Source: CAIJMU01 sp035530275 (lineage in GTDB: Bacteria > Spirochaetota > Spirochaetia > Treponematales > Rectinemataceae). From it: DNA of 64,000 nt. Within the stretch, counting starts at the first letter, position 1. The number at the start of each line of letters is the position of its first letter. Location of the stretch: positions 244,917-308,916 of the forward strand of contig DATKVC010000008.1 of the NCBI GenBank assembly GCA_035530275.1, given 5' to 3'. The notes beneath the pieces were generated by a model. It was given only the letters and a program-made list of their open reading frames with translations. It did no database searches and was not told where the DNA came from. Below, piece by piece: positions 16,120-24,144 of this stretch. The position numbers were made by a program, and so were the translations under genes.

Positions 16120-16911
16120 CTACGAGGTCCTTTTCATCCGATGCTGATCGAAACGGGTCTGGGTGTAGCTGAGCGAGGGAGCCGTGCCGCGGCTGCGGAA
16201 TGAGGCCAAGGTGAGGACAGCGCTCGACAGGTCGAGGCTTCCCGAGAGTGAGACCGACTCCCCCCCGGGGAGGAGCCCCGAAAGGCTCAGGGCCTGCAAC
16301 GCGCAGCCTTCGCTCTCCGCGAAGGCGTCGGCGAAGCCCCGCATCGGGCAGGAGAGTCCTCCGATCCGGAAGCTCCCCGAGACGAGACCTTGGCCACCAT
16401 CCAGAAAGCGCAGCGATAGGTCGGTCGAAGGATCGAAGTCGTCGCGCCACTCCCCGTCGAGTGTCGAAGAGCGGACCGTGGGAACGGTGACCGCCGAAGG
16501 TCGGAACTGCGGCCCGGCGGGCGATTCACGCTTTGCCGCTCGGGAATAGACGAGCTTGTCGAGATGTCTTCCGACAAGGGCCTGATCCGGAAACTCCTCG
16601 GTCGCCACCATGTCGTGCAAGAGTATCAGACGCTCGACTCCGCCATCCTCCACGAGCTGACCACCGAGCCCGGATACCCAATGCCAACTTGGATCCGGCG
16701 CTTCGTCGCCCAGAGATCTCCAGGATATCGAAATCGCGAGACTCCGCCCGCGTTCGGAATCGGCCGCGCCCGGATCGGCCCATCCCTGCACCGGAAAGGT
16801 CCCCGTCGAACCGGTCGTCGAAGAATAGGTCCCGTACATCCTGCCGTCGGCTTCTATCGCCAGTTCCATCAGCGATCCGTACTCGTTGATCCATACGCCG
16901 CCAATGCCCAT
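16120..16911 (-). CDS. Avidin-family protein of double length (possible tandem avidin folds)
   Basis: The first half (about residues 3-125) follows the avidin pattern by eye: GVW-N-GS (Trp7, Asn9, Ser13), GTYSS-TG (Tyr29, Ser31), an ISW strand (Trp64), a W-x-W (76-78) and ALVGR near 111-115. Streptavidin binds biotin through the counterparts of Asn9, Ser13, Tyr29 and Ser31; the late Asp and Trp of the site are not obvious here. The second half (about 150-255) starts again with LDGEWRDDF and GLVSGSFRIGG and looks like a second, degenerate lobe. No signal peptide is visible. Normal avidins are about half this length. Ligand binding is not established. It lies alone between the ABC operon and two EamA exporters, with none of the biotin synthesis genes nearby. 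Confidence 0.72.
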   Translation of the reverse strand: MGIGGVWINEYGSLMELAIEADGRMYGTYSSTTGSTGTFPVQGWADPGAADSERGRSLAISISWRSLGDEAPDPSWHWVSGLGGQLVEDGGVERLILLHDMVATEEFPDQALVGRHLDKLVYSRAAKRESPAGPQFRPSAVTVPTVRSSTLDGEWRDDFDPSTDLSLRFLDGGQGLVSGSFRIGGLSCPMRGFADAFAESEGCALQALSLSGLLPGGESVSLSGSLDLSSAVLTLASFRSRGTAPSLSYTQTRFDQHRMKRTS

Positions 16912-16966
16912 GGTTTCCCCCCTGCGGCGAACTGCCCACGATGGAGCAGGTCGTCGAAACTCCCCG

Positions 16967-17803
16967 TCACATCCCTATGAGCGCCACGCCCGCGATCGCG
17001 AGCCCCAATCCGGCGATCCTCGCCGGCGGTATCCTTTCCTTGAGGAAAATCCTCGCAAGCACGACGGTCGGCGCAGGGAAAAGAGACGAAACGACAGCGG
17101 TAATTGATAGCAATCCCGACCTCGAGGCGAGAAGGAAGAGAATGTTCGCCCCCATGTCGGCAAGTCCCGCAGCCACCGCGGGCAGTCGGCTTCCGCGCGC
17201 GAGGACGAGAGGGCGCCGCGCGGCGGAGGCCACGATCAGGAGCGCGGCCAGCGACGTGCCGCGGGCGATGAAGGCCGGCCAAATGCCCGAACCGTGGCCG
17301 GTGCGCGAGAGGGCGATGAAGAAGAGGCCGAAACCCAGGCCTGCCGCGAGGCCGTGGAGGAGGGATTCGAGGCGCCTGGCCCGGCCGGCTGCCCCGCCGC
17401 TCTCCCAGGACAGGAGGAGGATCGCGGGCAGGCAGAGCAGGGTTCCGGCAAGGGCGAAGGCCGAGGGTCGCTCGCCCATGGCGAGGCCGGCCATCGCGGG
17501 AATGACGGCGGACACGAGGGCGGAAACGGGGGAGACGATGGCGACGACCCCCTTCGCGATCCCGCGATAGAGCATGAGGATGCCGAGGAGACCGCAAAGC
17601 CCCGCGGCGGACGCCCAGACGACGTCGACCGGCCGGGGAAAGGGCGAACCGTCGGCAAGGGCGAAGACCAGGGCGAGGGCCGCGCCGCCGATCTGGGAAA
17701 TCGTCACAACTGCGAGGAGTGGGCTCTTCCTCGTCGCGAAGCCCCCCGAGAAATCCCCGAGGCCGTAGAAAAGCGCCGACAGCAGCGACAGGAGGACAGG
17801 CAT
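16967..17803 (-). CDS. EamA/DMT-family transporter
   Basis: Ten hydrophobic segments in 278 residues form two EamA repeats, the mark of drug/metabolite transporters that export amino acids, sugars or similar small molecules. The first helix reads LLSLLSALFYGLGDFSGGF. The second repeat begins near residue 140 with LLHGLAAGLGFGLFFIAL, and the last helices follow the conserved FPAPTVVLARIFLKERIPPAR, where the glutamate after K is typical. The DFSGGF start puts it among less-studied members. The substrate is unknown. Confidence 0.85.
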   Translation of the reverse strand: MPVLLSLLSALFYGLGDFSGGFATRKSPLLAVVTISQIGGAALALVFALADGSPFPRPVDVVWASAAGLCGLLGILMLYRGIAKGVVAIVSPVSALVSAVIPAMAGLAMGERPSAFALAGTLLCLPAILLLSWESGGAAGRARRLESLLHGLAAGLGFGLFFIALSRTGHGSGIWPAFIARGTSLAALLIVASAARRPLVLARGSRLPAVAAGLADMGANILFLLASRSGLLSITAVVSSLFPAPTVVLARIFLKERIPPARIAGLGLAIAGVALIGM

Positions 17804-17836
17804 GGGTTTTTTATAGCACGGGCGCCGGACGCCGGG

Positions 17837-18673
17837 CTATCTGCGGTTGAACCAGAGCCCGGCGAAGATCAGGGCGAGCCCGAGCGCGAAACGCAGCGAG
17901 AGGGTCTCCCCGACGAAAAGCGCGCCGAGAAGCACGGTGAGGCCCGTCTCGAGGAAGAAGGTGACAGATCCCTTCGAGGCGCTCACGCTGCGGTAGCCCC
18001 ATGCCATGAGGGCCTGCGCTCCGAAGGCTCCGACGCCCACCCCGAGGAGAAAGAGGAGGGGGAGGAAGCCGGGAAAGGCCGTGGGCATCGGCGCGAAGAA
18101 GAGCACGGGCAGGCCGAAAATGGCCGGCGAGAGATAGAGGAGGAAGGGATCGACGCCCCGCGTCGAGGCCCTGCGCACGTAGTTGACGGCAAGGCCGGCG
18201 AAAAGCGAGGAGACGATCGCGATAATGTCGCCCGCGATGTCCGCGCCGCTGCCGTCGCGCACCACGAGGGCGGCTCCGGCGACGCAGAGGGCGAGGCTCC
18301 CCCACACGCGCTTGCCGGGTTTCTCTCCAAAGAAGATGACGCCGAAAATCGTCACAAAGACGGGATAGGTGTTGGCGAGAAGGACGGCGCGGCCCGGACT
18401 CGTCAGGGTGATCGCGACGTAGCTCGCCACCATCGAGAAGGCGCCGAAGAGTCCGCGGAGGAGGAGGTCGGGGAGGGTGGCGCGATCGAAGAAACGCTTG
18501 CGGGCGACGACGACAAGGGTGGCGAGGGCCACGCCGATGGCGAAGCGCGAGCCCGACACGAAGAGCCCCGAAAAGCCCCGTCCGGCGAGTTTGACGAAAA
18601 GATTCGTGAAGGCGAAGACGAAGGCGGCCGCATAAAGGGCGAGCTGTCCTCCCTGCGGACGCTTCATTTCCAT
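17837..18673 (-). CDS. EamA/DMT-family transporter
   Basis: A second 278-residue, ten-helix EamA protein, 33 bases upstream of the other, so the two are probably one transcript. Repeat 1 shows LANTYPVFVTIFGVIFFGEKPGKR read in parts, and repeat 2 shows FFLETGLTVLLGALFVGETLS, both with the conserved GE before the final helices. The sequence differs clearly from its neighbour, so this is not a recent duplication. The substrate is unknown. Confidence 0.88.
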   Translation of the reverse strand: MEMKRPQGGQLALYAAAFVFAFTNLFVKLAGRGFSGLFVSGSRFAIGVALATLVVVARKRFFDRATLPDLLLRGLFGAFSMVASYVAITLTSPGRAVLLANTYPVFVTIFGVIFFGEKPGKRVWGSLALCVAGAALVVRDGSGADIAGDIIAIVSSLFAGLAVNYVRRASTRGVDPFLLYLSPAIFGLPVLFFAPMPTAFPGFLPLLFLLGVGVGAFGAQALMAWGYRSVSASKGSVTFFLETGLTVLLGALFVGETLSLRFALGLALIFAGLWFNRR

Positions 18674-18855
18674 GGTGCCCGACAGTATGCCGAGGCCAGG
18701 CCGGGCTTCAAGGCCCGGGATTGGGGGACGACAGGCGGTTTTTCGCGAACCCGGGTCGAAACCCGGCCGAACGGCCGTGGTCAGGAGGGCCAGGTCTAGC
18801 GATATTCATAGGTGCCGGCCCGTTCGTAAGGACTTCGGCCGGCAAAGGAGTTCCC

Positions 18856-19875
18856 GTGGATTCCACCCTTTCCGGATTTTCGGCTTCCCTCGCGGCCCTC
18901 GCAGCGAGCGCCGCATCCAAGGTATTTCACGTGCCCTCGCCCGCCGGCGGGCGGAGCGCGATAGGCTTCGACGGCAAGCGCCTCCTCGTCCCCGCCATCG
19001 AGGCGGATCGCGGCGAGGAAGTCACCGTCATCGCGCCAGGCGGCAGGCTCATGACCTCGAAGGTCGTCGGCTTCGATCCATCGGCAGGCTTCGCGGTTCT
19101 CGAACTTGGCGAGACCTTGGCCGCCACCGCCTGGACAGCGGCGAGCGCCATGCCGGCCCTCGGCTCCCTCGCGCTTTCGGTCGCCCATCCCTCGGAGGAT
19201 GGGCCTGAGGCCCGACTCGGCGTCGTGCGCATCGCCCACGGCGCGCCTTCGGAGGATTCGGCCTACATCCAGGTCGACGGCTCCTCCTTCCCCGGCTTCT
19301 CCGGAGGCGCCATCGTCGATGTCGAAGGCTCGATGGTCGGCGTCATCGCCACGGACAGGGGCGGCAATAGGGGTTGGGCGCTGCCGGCCCTGCGCGCAAA
19401 GGCCTTGGTCGATGCCATCATCGCGAAGGGCTTCCCCTCCGCCGCCTGGCTCGGGATTTCGACCATGCCCGTCGACCTGCCCGAAAATCTGGTCAAGGCG
19501 GCGGGAGGAGCCGACTCGGCCCTCCTCATCGTCGCCCTCGAAAAAGACAGCCCCGCCTTCGCGGCCGCGATCATGCCAGGGGACATCCTTCTCACTGTGG
19601 ATGGGGCCGCGGTCGACAGCCTCGAATCGCTTCGCAAAGCGATCGGCAGGCTCGCCGTGGGCCAGACCGCCACCCTCGGGCTCCTCCGCGGAGGCTTGCG
19701 CGTCGACGTGGAGACGAAGGCCGCGGAGCGCCCCGATTCGGGAATGACGGGATCGGGGCACGATGGACACCGGCATGCCCGCGTCCATTCCCACCATGGC
19801 GGGCATCAGCACCAGCACGACGCGGAGGGTTGCGGCTGCGGAGGCGAGGGGTGCGGCTGCTCCACGGGCCGCTGA
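18856..19875 (+). CDS. HtrA-like trypsin-fold/PDZ protein with lost catalytic residues and a His/Cys-rich tail
   Basis: The 339 residues follow the HtrA plan: a trypsin-like domain (about 1-190), a PDZ domain (about 195-290) and a tail. The serine loop PGFSGGAIVD keeps Ser149. The position of the catalytic His (TNxHV) reads LLVPAIEA with no His, and the DLAVL aspartate is replaced in GFAVLEL. It should therefore be inactive as a serine protease. Residues 301-339 contain nine His and four Cys (two CGC pairs), a likely metal-binding tail. I start at GTG 18856 because of AAAGGAG 5 bases upstream; an upstream TTG at 18721 has no support. It overlaps the LuxR-type gene downstream by 25 bases. Confidence 0.82.
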   Translation: MDSTLSGFSASLAALAASAASKVFHVPSPAGGRSAIGFDGKRLLVPAIEADRGEEVTVIAPGGRLMTSKVVGFDPSAGFAVLELGETLAATAWTAASAMPALGSLALSVAHPSEDGPEARLGVVRIAHGAPSEDSAYIQVDGSSFPGFSGGAIVDVEGSMVGVIATDRGGNRGWALPALRAKALVDAIIAKGFPSAAWLGISTMPVDLPENLVKAAGGADSALLIVALEKDSPAFAAAIMPGDILLTVDGAAVDSLESLRKAIGRLAVGQTATLGLLRGGLRVDVETKAAERPDSGMTGSGHDGHRHARVHSHHGGHQHQHDAEGCGCGGEGCGCSTGR

Positions 19876-20231
19876 GGCTCAGGATAGAGGCCGAAGGGCC
19901 CGAGGCGGCCGAGTTCGCCGACCGGGCCGCCCGCGATGGCCTGATCCTCGTCGGCCCGGAAGAGGATTCCGACCTGGTCGCCAAGGTCGCGCCCTCGCGC
20001 CGAATTGAGAGTATCGGAGGGCGGAGGCGCCGCCTGAGCGCGAGGGAAATCGAGGTTCTCTCCTCCCTGGTCGAAGGCAAGTCGAACTCGGAAATAGCCT
20101 CTTCCCTCGGCATCGGTCTCAGGACGGTGCGCTTCCATCTCGAGGGCCTGTACTCCAAACTCGGAGTCAGGCGGCGAGGCGAGGCGGTGCGCGAAGGGAT
20201 TCGCCTCGGCCTCGTCCGATTCAGGGCCTGA
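19851..20231 (+). CDS. Small LuxR/NarL-type helix-turn-helix protein
   Basis: About 126 residues from GTG 19851. The C-terminal 65 residues are a LuxR-type DNA-binding domain: LSAREIEVLSSLVEGKSNSE, then IASSLGIGLRTVRFHLEGLYSKLGV. The 50-60 residues before it (LRLRIEAEGPEAAEFAD..GLILVGPEEDSDLV) are too short for a full receiver and contain no phospho-acceptor triad. It may be a worn receiver. Translation overlaps the HtrA-like gene, so the two products are made together and may act in one pathway. The exact start is uncertain. Confidence 0.72.
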   Translation: MRLLHGPLRLRIEAEGPEAAEFADRAARDGLILVGPEEDSDLVAKVAPSRRIESIGGRRRRLSAREIEVLSSLVEGKSNSEIASSLGIGLRTVRFHLEGLYSKLGVRRRGEAVREGIRLGLVRFRA

Positions 20232-20264
20232 CGAGTAGGCCTTCGCGGAGCTACATTCGCGCTC

Positions 20265-21146
20265 ATGATCATCTCGGCGAGCCGACGCTGCGACATTCCC
20301 GCCTTCGGCTTCGAGTCCTTCCTGGGCTCCCTCGACGCGGGATTCGTCGAGGTCCGCAATCCCTTCAACGCCTCCTCCATCCGGCGCGTGTCGCTCGCGC
20401 CCGGCGACGTGGAGTGCGTCGTCTTCTGGACCCGCGATCCGCGCCCCCTCCTCCTCGGGTTCGACCGCCTCGGCGAGTTGGGCGATCGCTGCTTCGTTCA
20501 CGTCACGGTGACCGGCTATCCTCGAAGCCTGGAGCCCGGCGTGGCGCCGACAGAAGAAGCCATCGCGGGGGTTGCCGCCCTGGCCCGCCGCATCGGCAAG
20601 GAACGGGTCGCCTGGCGCTATGACCCCCTCATCCTCGCAGGCCACTTCGACGAGTCCTTTCATCTTTCCAATTTCGAGCGCCTCGCCGACGCCCTTGCAG
20701 GCAGCGTGTCGCGGGTCGTGCTCAGTCTCGCCGACGAATACGCTTCGACCCGCGGCAGACTCGAAAAGGCGGGATTCTCCGCCCCCCTTTTCGGAAGCCC
20801 GCGCGGCACGCGGAAGTCGGAGCCCGCGAACGATGGCGAAGGCCCACCGTCGCCGATACGACTCCCTCCCGCCCCATGGCCGGGACTTCTCGGCGGGCTT
20901 TCCGCGATCGCCTCGATTCACGGCCTCCCGATCCGGGCCTGCGCCGAACCCTTCGACCTTGCGCCTCTCGGCATCGAGGCCGGGGCATGCATCGACGGGG
21001 AGGAATTGGGCAGGCTTTTCGGTTTCAGGACATCCGCGTCAAAGGACAAGGGCCAGCGAAATTCCTGCCACTGCGCGCCCAGCGTCGACATAGGCGCCTA
21101 TGGCGCCTGCCCGGCGGCTTGCGTCTATTGCTACGCGAGGAGATGA
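20265..21146 (+). CDS. DUF1848 family protein with C-terminal cysteine cluster
   Basis: It begins MIISASRRCDIPAFGFE and VRNPFNASSIRRVSL, the DUF1848 family opening, and contains VVFWTRDPRPLL and VHVTVTGYPRSLEP. The C terminus has CHCAPSVDIGAYGACPAACVYCYA (read in parts), giving C-x-C, then C-x3-C-x2-C, which may hold an Fe-S cluster as in radical SAM proteins. Residues 170-215 form a low-complexity, Pro/Ser-rich insertion. The family has no assigned reaction. It follows the LuxR-type gene by 33 bases on the same strand. Confidence 0.85.
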   Translation: MIISASRRCDIPAFGFESFLGSLDAGFVEVRNPFNASSIRRVSLAPGDVECVVFWTRDPRPLLLGFDRLGELGDRCFVHVTVTGYPRSLEPGVAPTEEAIAGVAALARRIGKERVAWRYDPLILAGHFDESFHLSNFERLADALAGSVSRVVLSLADEYASTRGRLEKAGFSAPLFGSPRGTRKSEPANDGEGPPSPIRLPPAPWPGLLGGLSAIASIHGLPIRACAEPFDLAPLGIEAGACIDGEELGRLFGFRTSASKDKGQRNSCHCAPSVDIGAYGACPAACVYCYARR

Positions 21147-21533
21147 GGGTCGGCATCGATGGGGGCCGGTCTTGGTGAAGGCGCCGGCAACGGACGAGCC
21201 CGCACGAGGAATTCCCAATTCTTTGATTTTTTCGACCAAGGCCTCCGCGCCCTCCTCGAGGACCGGTACGCCCGTGTGCCTGAGGGGAGGATGATGCCCG
21301 TTCGGCAAGCCGCGCCGCGAAGGCTCGTTCGGATAGTCGTTGCGGATCACGGGCCTCCAGGTTCGCAGGGTATCGGCCCAGATGCCGGCTGTATCGAGGG
21401 AATGGTCCATGTATTCCACCGCCTCGCAGACCTCCCGCGATCCCTTCGGCCAGATGTAGGAAACGAATCCGTCCCCGCCCCCTCGGGAATTAAACGCTGG
21501 CCCGCCCCGCCTTCGTGCCAGTATCATTGCCTG
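21147..21533. other. 387-bp gap without a confident gene; possible remnant ORF on the minus strand
   Basis: No gene with a family match lies here. A minus-strand frame runs through the whole gap and into the DUF1848 end (21039-21548). From ATG 21410 or a few codons earlier its codons look genome-like (SYIWPKGSREVCEAVEYMDH, then DTLRTWRPVIRNDYPNE). Its C-terminal part overlaps DUF1848 antisense, and I do not recognise it. It could be a decayed gene. Plus-strand frames look worse. Confidence 0.3.
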
Positions 21534-22787
21534 GTGCCAGACTTCCAACTCGCCTTCGCCCCCTCGATGCGATCGATAGATCGGGCCGAATGGGACGCCC
21601 TCGCCTCACGCTACGATTCGCCCTTCCTCGGCTGGGGCTTCCTCGCCCTCCTCGAGGAATCGAAGTCGGTCTCGCCGGAGCGCGGCTGGACTCCCCTCCA
21701 TCTTCTCCTGCGTCGCGGCTCGCGGCTCGTCGCGGCGGCTCCCGTCTACGTCAAGACTTCGTCCGGCGGGGAGTTCGTCTGGGATTTCGAATTCGCGCGC
21801 GTGGCGGAGGCCAACGGCATAACCTGGTATCCCAAGCTCGTCGGGATGATTCCCGTGACGCCTTCGCCGGCCTGGCGCGTCATGGTCGCCGAAGGCGAGG
21901 ACGAGGAGGCCCTCGTCGGTTCCGTGCTGGAAATCCTGATCGACGCGGCCTATTCAAACCAATTAGGCGGGTTCCACGTGCTCTGGCCGGCGCCCGACGC
22001 GGCCGAGCTGATCGGGAGACTCCGCGGAACCGATCGTCTCGCCGGGACTCGGGGCAGGCGATCGCGAGGCTCCGCGGCTGGGGCGCCGGGTCCGGAGGGC
22101 CTCGTCGCCTGGGAGCACCAGGCCTTCGTCTGGAACGACGAGGGCTACGGCGACTTCGCCGGCTATCTCGCGGCATTCTCAAAGAACATGCGCCGCAACG
22201 TGCTTCGCGAGCGCTCCGGTCTCGACGCGGGGCGCATCGAACGGAGGATCATCGAGGCGCGGGAGGCGGCCGGGACCCCGGGGCTCCTCGGCAGGATGGC
22301 CGATTACTACGAGACGACGAACGACCGCTTCGGTCCCTGGGCGGCGCGCTGGCTCGAACGCGATTTCTTTCTCCGCCTCCCCGAATTCATGCCTGAAGGC
22401 TGGATGCTCGGAGCGGCCTTCGCTGAGGGCGATAAGGAACCAATTGCCCTGTCTTTTTTGATGCGCGGGGCGAAGTCGATCTGGGGACGCTATTGGGGTT
22501 GCGCCCGCTTCGAGGCGGGCCTGCATTTCGAGCTCTGCTACTACCTTCCCATCGAGTGGGCGCTCCGCAACGGCATAGTCCGCTTCGACCCCGGAATGGG
22601 CAGCGAGCACAAGGCGCGGCGGGGCTTCCGCTCGGTGCTCGCCCCCTCGTTCCACGCGATTTGCGACCCTCGGATGGCGAAGGCTTTTTCGCAGGCTGTC
22701 GCCGAGGCCAACCGGTCGGAAATGGCGGAGATCGCGGCCCTCAACGCCGATCTGCCGTTCAAGGCGATCGCAAAGGAGAGCTCATGA
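21534..22787 (+). CDS. DUF482 (COG3146) GNAT/FemAB-like acyltransferase
   Basis: About 417 residues from GTG 21534. It matches DUF482 by SPFLGWGFLALLEESKSV, GWTPLHLLL, ITWYPKLVGMIPVTP and later GFHVLWP. The C-terminal GNAT-like half shows FSKNMRRNVLRERSG, YETTNDRFGPWAARWL and GLHFELCYYLPIEWAL, with FDPGMGSEHKARRGF. These proteins are annotated as acyltransferase-like or peptidoglycan-related; the substrate is unknown. The start is chosen by family alignment because no good ribosome site is present, and ATG 21567 is an alternative. Residues 163-185 are a Gly/Arg-rich insert. Confidence 0.8.
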   Translation: MPDFQLAFAPSMRSIDRAEWDALASRYDSPFLGWGFLALLEESKSVSPERGWTPLHLLLRRGSRLVAAAPVYVKTSSGGEFVWDFEFARVAEANGITWYPKLVGMIPVTPSPAWRVMVAEGEDEEALVGSVLEILIDAAYSNQLGGFHVLWPAPDAAELIGRLRGTDRLAGTRGRRSRGSAAGAPGPEGLVAWEHQAFVWNDEGYGDFAGYLAAFSKNMRRNVLRERSGLDAGRIERRIIEAREAAGTPGLLGRMADYYETTNDRFGPWAARWLERDFFLRLPEFMPEGWMLGAAFAEGDKEPIALSFLMRGAKSIWGRYWGCARFEAGLHFELCYYLPIEWALRNGIVRFDPGMGSEHKARRGFRSVLAPSFHAICDPRMAKAFSQAVAEANRSEMAEIAALNADLPFKAIAKESS

Positions 22788-22870
22788 AAGATTTCGCCAG
22801 GACGAATCTCGAGAGGACCCTCGACTCCACTAAGGGCCGGGGTCCGACCGCATCGCGGCCGCCGTTTTGA
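22784..22870 (+). pseudogene. Start of a lost downstream cistron (28 codons)
   Basis: An ATG overlaps the DUF482 stop (ATGA) and has a very good AAAGGAG site 5 bases upstream. The frame encodes MKDFARTNLERTLDST and stops after 28 codons, right before the convergent lipid-kinase gene. Such a strong start for so short a frame suggests the body of the gene was deleted. It could instead be a genuine small protein. Confidence 0.4.
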
Positions 22871-22891
22871 GGGCCTTCAAGGGTTCCGCGG

Positions 22892-23977
22892 CTATGGCGT
22901 CGCTGCCGGGCCGAGTACGCGATAGGCCCCTTCGATCCGCTGCAGTTCGAGCGGGAAATCGGCGACCTCGAGGCGGGTGACCTCGCCGTCGGCCTGGAAG
23001 AGGAGGGGGCCGGGATATTCCACGACGAGGCGATCGGCCGAGAATAGCTGGACCTCGCGGAATTTCACGTGCTCGCCCGCGCTGATGGGCCCCTTGATGG
23101 CGAGCTTGCCCAGCAGCGACATGCGGGGGATGAAACAGACGTTGTCCTGGCCGGGGAGTATCTTCTTGTTCGAGCCGTAGGTCCGATGGCCCGAGGCGCC
23201 CATCGCGAGGAGAAGGCAATCCCCTTCAATTAGGCGTTCTCCGGCCCCCTCGTGCCATGAGCGGATGGTCGCCGGCATCGACGGCCAGCGGAGGTCGTAG
23301 ATGACAGCCGCGAGATCGACCATGGTCTTGTAGGAGTCGCCGGGGAAGCGGGTCTTGAGCCTATTGGTCATGTGGGCGATGAAGGCGTCGGCGCCGACGC
23401 TCGCGATGTTGAATGCCCATTGGGGAGGCTTGCCGCCGCTCGGGTTGGGGCTGATGAGAATGGCCGCCCGGGGTTCCGCTACGCAGGGGCCGAGGAAGCG
23501 ACCGAGGGCAACGCCGAGATCGCGCCCTTCAGATCCGTCGTTGCCCGTTCCGAGGGGAAGGCGAAGCACGAGCCAACGGTTCCGCTTCTCCTCGGGCAGC
23601 TCCATCAAAGCGGAGGCGACCTCGAGGGCCGTGCCGTCTCCTCCGGCGGTCACCAGAACCCGCAGCGCAGGTCGAGCGCCGGCCCTTCCGGCTTCGGCGA
23701 AGATCTCGCGTGCGATGTTGGCTGCGTGCCCCGCGCGGTCGGTCCGATGGAGCCTGACGGAGCAGCCGCCTTCTCTCTCAGGAAGGGCTTCCGAAAGGAC
23801 CTTGAGGGTCGCCAATTCGGCAGCCCGCCGCTTGGCGTAGCGAGGCCTGGTGAAGCCACCGGCGACTGGATTCGCGATCAGTTCGACCTCGATGGAAAGG
23901 CCGGGCGAAACGGGAGAACGCGAGAGGAGGTGGCGAAGTTCCTCGGCCAGTATTTCGGGACTCAACATGGCTGCCAC
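22892..23977 (-). CDS. Diacylglycerol kinase-domain protein
   Basis: A lipid-kinase-like (DAGK catalytic domain) protein, 361 residues. Marks are LIANPVAGG near residue 34, VTAGGDGTALEVASAL near 108-123, and LPLGTGNDGSEGRD near 140, the family's nucleotide-binding triad. The C-terminal beta domain includes AMGASGHRTYGSNKKI and LLFQADGEV, in the place of the family's DGE motif. It is longer than YegS-type enzymes at the N terminus. Likely substrates are diacylglycerol or sphingoid-like lipids. A separate, shorter family member lies at 56318-57280. No operon partner is close on this strand. Confidence 0.82.
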   Translation of the reverse strand: MAAMLSPEILAEELRHLLSRSPVSPGLSIEVELIANPVAGGFTRPRYAKRRAAELATLKVLSEALPEREGGCSVRLHRTDRAGHAANIAREIFAEAGRAGARPALRVLVTAGGDGTALEVASALMELPEEKRNRWLVLRLPLGTGNDGSEGRDLGVALGRFLGPCVAEPRAAILISPNPSGGKPPQWAFNIASVGADAFIAHMTNRLKTRFPGDSYKTMVDLAAVIYDLRWPSMPATIRSWHEGAGERLIEGDCLLLAMGASGHRTYGSNKKILPGQDNVCFIPRMSLLGKLAIKGPISAGEHVKFREVQLFSADRLVVEYPGPLLFQADGEVTRLEVADFPLELQRIEGAYRVLGPAATP

Positions 23978-24065
23978 TCTAACCGCCCCTTACCTTCCTG
24001 TCCACGAAATCCGATTGCGCGACGCGTCCCTGCGACGATTGACCGGCGGCGAGTCCCTGGTCGTC

Positions 24066-24094
24066 TTGACATGATACCGGCCGCGCTCTATACG
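24066..24094 (+). promoter_or_regulatory. Sigma70-like promoter of uxaE-uxaC
   Basis: A perfect TTGACA (24066-24071) is 17 bases from TATACG (24089-24094). GATACCGG occurs twice as a direct repeat, at 24073-24080 inside the promoter and at 24116-24123 downstream of the start site, and could be a regulator site. Confidence 0.55.
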
Positions 24095-24144
24095 AATATG
24101 AGGCCTAATAACTCCGATACCGGTCTCGAACAAGGATGGCATAT

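Noticed and set aside
17294..18799. 500-codon plus-strand frame opposite the EamA genes
   Set aside because: It consists of Glu/Gly/Arg-rich filler with no motif, while the opposite strand has two clear membrane transporters.
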